Source: Candidatus Omnitrophota bacterium
GTDB taxonomy: Bacteria > Omnitrophota > Gorgyraeia > Gygaellales > Profunditerraquicolaceae
Direction: 5' to 3'
Assembly (NCBI GenBank): GCA_028718225.1
Contig: JAQUMI010000006.1
Coordinates: 1 to 48,479, forward strand
DNA: 48,479 nt
Shown: piece by piece, positions 42,760-48,479 of the stretch
Position numbering within the stretch: position 1 is the first letter of the stretch
Layout: each line of letters begins with the position of its first letter
Notes under the pieces: model-generated
The model's database searches: none
Told to the model about the DNA's origin: nothing
The model's input: only the letters and a program-made list of their open reading frames with translations
Program-made: the position numbers and the translations under genes

Positions 42760-45700
42760 TGGAAGAGATAGTTTCTTTTGACAGTATTTCGATTAAAATC
42801 GCTTCTCCCCAGATAATCAAATCCTGGTCTAAAGGCGAAGTCAAGAAGGCGGAGACGATTAACTACCGTACATTAAAGCCCGAAAAGGACGGCCTTTTTT
42901 GCGAAAAGATCTTTGGGCCGGTACGCGATTGGGAGTGTAACTGCGGTAAATACAAAGGCATTAAATTTAAAGGTATAACCTGCGACCGTTGCGGAGTGAC
43001 CGTTGAACGCTCAAGCGTCCGCCGGGAACGTATGGGCCATATTGATTTAGCCACCGCAGTTACCCATATCTGGTTTTTTAAAGCCGTGCCTAGCCGCATG
43101 TCTGCTCTGCTGGATATCGGCTTAAGGGACCTGGAAAAAATAATTTATTACGAGGAATATGTAATTATCGACCCCGGGACCACCCCTTTAAAGAAAAAAG
43201 AGCTTTTAAGCGAAGAGAAATACCAGGAAGCTTTAGCTAAATACGGCGCGAATTTCAAGGCTAAGATCGGCGCAGAAGCGGTCAGGGATCTTTTAAAAGA
43301 GCTGGACTTAGAGGCGCACTGCCGTAAATTAAGGCGTGACCTGGAAAAATCCAAAGATTCTTTAAATAACCGTAAAGGACTAAAGAGCTTAAAGATTGTG
43401 GAAGACTTTAAGAAATCCGGTAATAATCCGGAATGGATGATTTTGGAGATTCTGCCGGTTATCCCTCCGGATTTGAGGCCGCTGGTTCCATTAGACGGAG
43501 GAAGGTTTGCCACATCGGACCTCAATGACTTATATCGCCGGGTAATCAACCGGAATAACCGCTTAAAGAAATTGATGGAACTAAATGCCCCGGAAATCAT
43601 CATTCGCAACGAAAAACGCATGCTTCAGGAGGCAGTAGACGCGCTCCTAGATAACGGCAGGCACGGTAAAGCGGTAATGGGCGCTAATAATCGCCCCTTA
43701 AAAAGCTTATCCGATATGCTCAAAGGCAAGCAGGGGCGCTTTAGGCAGAATCTTTTGGGTAAGCGTGTAGATTATTCCGGGCGTTCAGTTATCGTTGTCG
43801 GGCCGGAATTGAAGCTTCATGAATGTGGTTTGCCTAAACAGATGGCCCTGGAATTATTTGAGCCGTTTATTATCAAAAAACTGAGAGAAAAAGGTTTTGT
43901 GCATACGATCAAGGGCGCCCGCAGGATGGTTGAGCGTGGCAAGATTGAGGTTTGGGATATATTGGATGAGGTGATTAAGGACCATCCGGTATTATTGAAT
44001 CGCGCGCCGACTTTGCACCGTCTGGGTATTCAGGCTTTTCAGCCGCTTTTAATCGAAGGAAAATCCATAAAAATCCATCCGCTGGTGTGTACCGCTTTTA
44101 ACGCCGATTTTGACGGCGACCAGATGGCTGTGCACGTGCCTTTATCTTTGGAATCACAATTAGAAGCTAAGATTTTAATGCTGGCCATCAATAACGTATT
44201 TTCTCCCGCCGACGGACGGCCTATTATTACCCCTACCCAGGATATAATCCTAGGCGTACATTATCTGACCAAGGAAAAATCTGGGTTAAAGGGAGAAGGA
44301 ATGATTTTTGCCGATGCCGGTGAGGTTATTATCGCCCACGAGGATAAAATAGTATCTTTGCATACTAAGATTAAATTAAGAGTGGAGAGCGTTTTTGATT
44401 TGGATGAAAAGAAGATTATTCCCGGAAAGCAGATTATTGCTACTACCGTAGGCAGAGCTATATTCAATCAGGTCCTGCCTAAAGAGTTCGGGTTCGTAAA
44501 CAGAGAATTAAATAAATCCAAGGTTGGAGATATTGTGGTTGATTGTTATAAGAGGTTCGGACATACAGCTTTAATCAACCTGCTTGATGATATTAAAAAG
44601 CTAGGTTTCGAGATGGGCACTCAAGGCGGCATATCCATCGGCATAGATGACCTTCAGGTGCCGCAAGCCAAGCAGGAAGTCTTAAAAGACTCCAAAGAAA
44701 AGGTTTCTAAGGTTGAAGAGCAGTACCGCCGCGGCGTTATTACCGATAGCGAACGAAAATCCAAGATTATTGACATCTGGACGCACGCTACGGATGAAAT
44801 ATCGGATTTATTGTTTAAAGGGATGGATAGCTTCAATCCTATATTCATGATGGCGGATTCAGGCGCAAGAGGTTCACGTTTACAGGTCCGGCAGCTGGCC
44901 GGTATGCGCGGGCTTATGGCCAAGCCTTCAGGAGAAATTATTGAAAGTCCGATTACCGCTAATTTCAGGGAAGGATTAAATGTTTTGGAATATTTTATTT
45001 CTACGCACGGCGCGCGTAAGGGTTTGGCAGATACCGCGCTAAAGACCGCGGATGCCGGCTACTTAACCCGCAGGCTGGTTGATGTAGCCCAGGAGGTTAT
45101 TGTTGCTGAAGAGGATTGCGGAACGCTTAACGGAATTACGGTTTCAGCGATCATTGAAGGCGACGAAGAGGTGGTTTCGCTTAAAGACCGTATTGTGGGG
45201 CGCGTAGCCCTGGATAATATCGTGGATATTATCACCGACGAAGTTATTGTCGCGACCGGCTCGGAGATCCCTGAAGATAAGGCGGAAATGATTGAAACAT
45301 TAGGTATTGAAAAAATCCGTATCCGCAGTGTTTTGACCTGCGAATCGGGAAGGGGCGTCTGTACCAAATGTTATGGCCGTAACCTGGCTACCGGGAGGAT
45401 CGCCGAACTTGGCGAGGCGGTAGGGGTAGTGGCGGCCCAGAGTATCGGCGAGCCCGGAACCCAGCTGACTATGAGGACCTTCCATATCGGAGGCACGGCT
45501 TCCCGTAAGGTAGAGCAGTCTTTTATCAAATCCAAGAACAAGGGTATACTCAAATACCATAATTTAAGAATAGTAGAAAAAAATAAAGAATTCATTGTTT
45601 TAAACCGCAATGGTTCTTTAAGTATCAATGACAAACAGGGTAGGGAATTAGAGCGTTTTCCTGTCCCTCAGGGTGCATTTATTAATGTTGCTGACGGGGG

Positions 45701-46772
45701 CGAAATAGAAAAAGATCTTGCTTTTATCCATTGGGATCCTTATACCCTGCCGGTTTTAACCGAAGTACCCGGAAGCGTAAAATGCGAAGATTTAAAAGAA
45801 GATGTTACTCTAAAGGAAGAGCTTAATCCGGTTACCAAGTTGACCGAGCGCGTAGTAGTCGAACACAAGCAGGAATATCATCCGCAGATTATCATCCTGG
45901 ATGCATCCAAGGAGATTCTGGGGATTTATCCTATTCCGATTGGCGCGCATATTATGGTTAAAGACGGACAGAAAGTCGACGGCGGAGATCTTTTAGCTAA
46001 GATTCCGCGGATGGTCGTTAAGACCAGGGATATTACCGGCGGCCTTCCGCGAGTAGCGGAGTTATTTGAAGCCAGGAGGCCGAAAGACCCGGCAATTATC
46101 AGCGAAATAGACGGTTTTGTGGAATTTGGCGAGACTAAAAAAGGACAGCGGGTGATCATTGTCAAGTCAACTACCGGTATGCAGAGAGAATATGTTATTC
46201 CGCACGGTAAGCATCCTAATGTCTATAAAGGCGATAAAGTTGAGGCCGGCCAGCAGTTGACTGACGGTCCGGTTGTTTTACAGGATATCCTGCGTGTTTG
46301 CGGTGATAAGGTCCTGCAGGAGTATCTGGTGAACGAAGTGCAGGAGGTATATCGACTGCAGGGCGTGCGGATCAATGATAAGCACATTGAGTTGATTATC
46401 CGCCAGATGCTAAAGAAGGTGCGCGTGGAAGACCCGGGTGATACTGAATTTTTAGCCACCCAACAGGTAGATAAATGGACATTTCAGAAAGAAAATTCCC
46501 GGGTAATTAAAAAAGGCGCCAAGCCCGCCGTGGCTACTCCTCTTTTACTGGGTATTACCAAGGCATCCTTGACTACCGAAAGTTTTATTTCGGCAGCCAG
46601 TTTCCAGGAAACTACCCGCGTGTTGACTGAAGCGGCTACCAGCGGAAAACGCGATGAGCTATTCGGTTTAAAAGAAAACGTTATCGTCGGACACCTTATT
46701 CCGGCGGGAACGGGCTTTCGCGGCCATCGTGACATTGAAGTTGTAAAGAACGTAACCGACAAAAAGGAATAA
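42759..46772 (+). CDS. rpoC: RNA polymerase beta' subunit
   Basis: A 1337-residue RpoC. The N-terminal zinc site is CNCGKYKG...CDRCGV (near 67-87). The active site [12 protein letters not shown] holds the Mg-binding aspartates. The second zinc site includes [13 protein letters not shown]. The bridge and trigger region has [16 protein letters not shown]. Between it and [20 protein letters not shown] lies an insertion of about 170 residues resembling the E. coli SI3 domain ([30 protein letters not shown]). That insertion is typical of Gram-negative-type lineages and absent from Firmicutes and Actinobacteria. Confidence 0.98.
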   Translation: MEEIVSFDSISIKIASPQIIKSWSKGEVKKAETINYRTLKPEKDGLFCEKIFGPVRDWECNCGKYKGIKFKGITCDRCGVTVERSSVRRERMGHIDLATAVTHIWFFKAVPSRMSALLDIGLRDLEKIIYYEEYVIIDPGTTPLKKKELLSEEKYQEALAKYGANFKAKIGAEAVRDLLKELDLEAHCRKLRRDLEKSKDSLNNRKGLKSLKIVEDFKKSGNNPEWMILEILPVIPPDLRPLVPLDGGRFATSDLNDLYRRVINRNNRLKKLMELNAPEIIIRNEKRMLQEAVDALLDNGRHGKAVMGANNRPLKSLSDMLKGKQGRFRQNLLGKRVDYSGRSVIVVGPELKLHECGLPKQMALELFEPFIIKKLREKGFVHTIKGARRMVERGKIEVWDILDEVIKDHPVLLNRAPTLHRLGIQAFQPLLIEGKSIKIHPLVCTAFNADFDGDQMAVHVPLSLESQLEAKILMLAINNVFSPADGRPIITPTQDIILGVHYLTKEKSGLKGEGMIFADAGEVIIAHEDKIVSLHTKIKLRVESVFDLDEKKIIPGKQIIATTVGRAIFNQVLPKEFGFVNRELNKSKVGDIVVDCYKRFGHTALINLLDDIKKLGFEMGTQGGISIGIDDLQVPQAKQEVLKDSKEKVSKVEEQYRRGVITDSERKSKIIDIWTHATDEISDLLFKGMDSFNPIFMMADSGARGSRLQVRQLAGMRGLMAKPSGEIIESPITANFREGLNVLEYFISTHGARKGLADTALKTADAGYLTRRLVDVAQEVIVAEEDCGTLNGITVSAIIEGDEEVVSLKDRIVGRVALDNIVDIITDEVIVATGSEIPEDKAEMIETLGIEKIRIRSVLTCESGRGVCTKCYGRNLATGRIAELGEAVGVVAAQSIGEPGTQLTMRTFHIGGTASRKVEQSFIKSKNKGILKYHNLRIVEKNKEFIVLNRNGSLSINDKQGRELERFPVPQGAFINVADGGEIEKDLAFIHWDPYTLPVLTEVPGSVKCEDLKEDVTLKEELNPVTKLTERVVVEHKQEYHPQIIILDASKEILGIYPIPIGAHIMVKDGQKVDGGDLLAKIPRMVVKTRDITGGLPRVAELFEARRPKDPAIISEIDGFVEFGETKKGQRVIIVKSTTGMQREYVIPHGKHPNVYKGDKVEAGQQLTDGPVVLQDILRVCGDKVLQEYLVNEVQEVYRLQGVRINDKHIELIIRQMLKKVRVEDPGDTEFLATQQVDKWTFQKENSRVIKKGAKPAVATPLLLGITKASLTTESFISAASFQETTRVLTEAATSGKRDELFGLKENVIVGHLIPAGTGFRGHRDIEVVKNVTDKKE

Positions 46773-46776
46773 ACCT

Positions 46777-47148
46777 ATGCCCACAATTTCGCAGTTGATC
46801 AGATTAGGAAGAATTTCCAAGCATAAAAAGAGTAAGTCCCCCGCTTTAAAGGCTTGTCCGCAGAGGCGCGGCGTATGTTTACAGGTGCGCACCATGACGC
46901 CGAAGAAACCTAACTCTGCTTTGCGCAAGGTCGCCAGGGTCAGGCTTACTACCGGCATAGAAGTTACTGCCTATATCCCGGGGGAAGGGCATAACCTGCA
47001 GGAGCATTCCATAGTTTTAGTCAGGGGGGGGCGCGTTAAGGATTTGCCTGGCGTAAGGTATCATATTGTAAGAGGAACACTGGATGCCGCAGGAGTTAAC
47101 GCCAGGAGAAGAGGGCGTTCAAAATACGGAGCAAAGAGGCCTAAATAA
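46777..47148 (+). CDS. rpsL: 30S ribosomal protein S12
   Basis: A 123-residue S12: [53 protein letters not shown] and [17 protein letters not shown]. The two lysines (in TPKKPNSA and RVKDLPG) that decide streptomycin response are the wild-type, sensitive residues. It follows rpoC by 4 bases, so the str operon is joined directly to the rpoBC operon. Confidence 0.98.
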   Translation: MPTISQLIRLGRISKHKKSKSPALKACPQRRGVCLQVRTMTPKKPNSALRKVARVRLTTGIEVTAYIPGEGHNLQEHSIVLVRGGRVKDLPGVRYHIVRGTLDAAGVNARRRGRSKYGAKRPK

Positions 47149-47152
47149 GACC

Positions 47153-47169
47153 CCTCGCCTCTGCTCAGG
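47153..47169 (+). repeat. Second copy of the dispersed CCTCGCC...CTCAGG element
   Basis: CCTCGCCTCTGCTCAGG in the rpsL-rpsG gap differs from the copy at 12730-12744 only by a two-base insertion. Here the strict 6-bp hairpin of the first copy is lost. The rest of the gap contains AAGGAG before the rpsG start. Confidence 0.5.
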
Positions 47170-47214
47170 GTAATCCTTAGGGCAGGGACGGGTTAAATAA
47201 GGAGTAATGGAAGG

Positions 47215-47685
47215 ATGAGAAGAAGAAAAGCTCAAGAGAAAGTAGTATTAGCTGATCCAAAACTTAATAGCAAGGTTGTGGCCAAATTCGTGAATATGGT
47301 TATGCTGGAAGGGAAAAAGGCTACTGCCGAGAAAATAGTCTACGGTGCTTTTGAGATTGTAAAAAGGAATCTTAATGAACAGGATATCTTAAAAGTTTTT
47401 TATAAAGCTCTGGATAATGCCCGTCCGCGCCTGGAGGTTAAACCCCGGCGTGTAGGCGGGGCGACTTATCAGGTGCCGATTGAGGTACGCCAGGAACGCG
47501 GCACATCCATAGCCCTGCGCTGGATAAGAGATTTTGCCCAGAATAAAAAAGGCAAACCTATGGAGCAAAAATTAGCAGAAGAAATTATGGCAGCTTATAA
47601 GGGCGAAGGTTCAGTAATCAAAAAAAGAGACGATACGCACAAAATGGCCGAATCTAACAAGGCCTTTGCCCATTTCAGGTGGTAG
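47215..47685 (+). CDS. rpsG: 30S ribosomal protein S7
   Basis: A 156-residue S7, primary binder of the 3' domain of 16S rRNA. Blocks: MRRRKAQEKVVLADP, FVNMVMLEGKKATAEKIVYG, ARPRLEVKPRRVGGATYQVP, RQERGTSIALRWI and the C-terminal HKMAESNKAFAHFRW. AAGGAGTAATGGAAGG precedes the ATG. It is followed by a 32-base gap (with GAACCGTCCCC) and fusA. Confidence 0.98.
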   Translation: MRRRKAQEKVVLADPKLNSKVVAKFVNMVMLEGKKATAEKIVYGAFEIVKRNLNEQDILKVFYKALDNARPRLEVKPRRVGGATYQVPIEVRQERGTSIALRWIRDFAQNKKGKPMEQKLAEEIMAAYKGEGSVIKKRDDTHKMAESNKAFAHFRW

Positions 47686-47717
47686 AATAGAACCGTCCCC
47701 TTTATTTTAAAGAAAAT

Positions 47718-48479
47718 ATGGAAAGAAAGATACCTTTAGATAAAATCAGGAATATCGGGATAATCGCGCATATTGACGCGGGAAAAACCACAACCAGCGA
47801 GCGCATCCTTTTTTATACGGGAAGAAATTATAAACTGGGAGAGGTGCACGAAGGGACCGCGACCATGGATTGGATGGTCCAGGAGCAGGAACGCGGTATT
47901 ACCATCACTTCCGCGGCAACTACCTGTTCTTGGAAAGATATCCATATCAATTTAATCGATACTCCCGGCCACGTGGACTTTACTATTGAAGTAGAGAGAT
48001 CACTGAAAGTATTAGATGGAGCAGTTGTAATCTTCTGCGGAGTCGGCGGTGTTGAGCCGCAATCCGAAACTGTCTGGCGCCAGGCTGACCGCTATGGCGT
48101 GCCCAGGATTGCTTTTGTGAACAAGATGGATAGAACCGGAAGTAATTTTCTGGAGACAATTGACCAGATGCATAAAAGATTAGGGACTAATGCTGCGCCG
48201 ATCCAGTTGCCTTTCGGTAAGGACGGGGATTTTAAGGGAATCATAGACCTGGTCGAAATGAAGCTTATTTTCTATAAAGATGACCTAGGGAAAGATAGCG
48301 AAGTTAGGGATATTCCGGCGGAATTAATTCCGGAAGTTGAAAAGCAGTATACGGTTATGCTTGAAAGGCTGGCTGAAGTTGATGATAAGATTATGGACGA
48401 TTACCTGCACGGTACAAAAATTACGGTGGAGGAATTAAAAGTTGCAATAAGAAAAGGGGTTATCGCCAATAAATTTGTC
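47718..48479 (+). CDS. fusA: Elongation factor G, N-terminal part (cut by the window end)
   Basis: The first 254 residues of EF-G. GTPase motifs: G1 [15 protein letters not shown], switch I with [21 protein letters not shown]3 [17 protein letters not shown]4 NKMDRTG, followed by the start of the G' insert ([14 protein letters not shown]). EF-G drives translocation and ribosome recycling. It continues the str operon rpsL-rpsG-fusA, so tuf may follow beyond the window. The ATG has only AAAGAAAA upstream. Confidence 0.97.
   Translation, partial: MERKIPLDKIRNIGIIAHIDAGKTTTSERILFYTGRNYKLGEVHEGTATMDWMVQEQERGITITSAATTCSWKDIHINLIDTPGHVDFTIEVERSLKVLDGAVVIFCGVGGVEPQSETVWRQADRYGVPRIAFVNKMDRTGSNFLETIDQMHKRLGTNAAPIQLPFGKDGDFKGIIDLVEMKLIFYKDDLGKDSEVRDIPAELIPEVEKQYTVMLERLAEVDDKIMDDYLHGTKITVEELKVAIRKGVIANKFV

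Noticed and set aside
1-48479. CRISPR array, insertion sequence or prophage
   Set aside because: No regularly spaced repeats, no transposase or integrase reading frame and no phage gene block were seen; the excisionase-type HTH and S74 domain stand alone among cellular genes.

Overview
The window is a gene-dense bacterial chromosome segment of mixed, moderate base composition. It holds about 50 protein genes, three tRNA genes and no mobile element or CRISPR array. The best phylum guess is Omnitrophota, within the PVC group. The grounds are: a 96-residue small basic protein of the kind known from Verrucomicrobia, Planctomycetes and Omnitrophota; a secreted protein with a TTYYPSPYG segment and an S74 chaperone tail; fused SecDF; an RpoC carrying the large trigger-loop insertion; heptose (LPS) synthesis; and orphan type IV pilin-like genes. 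The assignment comes from recalled family knowledge, not a search.

Layout. 1-2.5 kb: end of a heptose nucleotidyltransferase gene, then thiD2-thiE-thiC (thiamine) and tRNA-Gly. 2.5-11.3 kb: tightly overlapping genes for an NlpD-like lipoprotein, an archaeal-type ATPase, a phosphoesterase, a HIT protein, a dGTPase-like protein, a GAF/HD-GYP protein, a SPOR protein, the small basic protein, an SH3 protein, a site-2 protease and AroB. 11.3-17.7 kb: the S74 surface protein, a HTH protein with a near-ideal promoter, SMC, and on the minus strand a diguanylate cyclase and a pilin-like gene. 17.8-28.1 kb: recA-recX-alaS followed by hisD-B-H-A-[lipoprotein]-F-I and trpE. 28.1-35.4 kb: rpsP-yajC-secDF, a shortened Mfd, then surA-pdxA-rsmA in the same order as in Escherichia coli. 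35.4-48.5 kb: a second pilin-like gene, then one promoter and leader feeding tRNA-Thr, rpmG, tRNA-Trp, secE, nusG, rplKAJL, rpoBC, rpsL, rpsG and the start of fusA.

How the genes fit together. The right third is the classic transcription/translation supercluster. The his and trp genes supply amino acids, and thiD2EC supply thiamine precursors. Several genes concern the envelope: NlpD-like, SPOR, SH3, PG-binding lipoprotein, SecDF/YajC, SurA-like and site-2 protease. Both halves of cyclic-di-GMP turnover are present (GGDEF at 16-17.2 kb, HD-GYP at 6.8-7.9 kb), near two pilin-like genes.

Most unusual points: three genes whose predicted promoters leave room for almost no 5' leader; an SMC protein with its hinge reduced to about 60 residues; an Mfd lacking both the UvrA-binding N-terminal part and the C-terminal regulatory domain; a thiC gene whose stop codon lies inside the next tRNA; a HisB missing one histidine of a metal-binding pair; and an AT-rich cassette between 23-bp repeats in the S74 protein gene.
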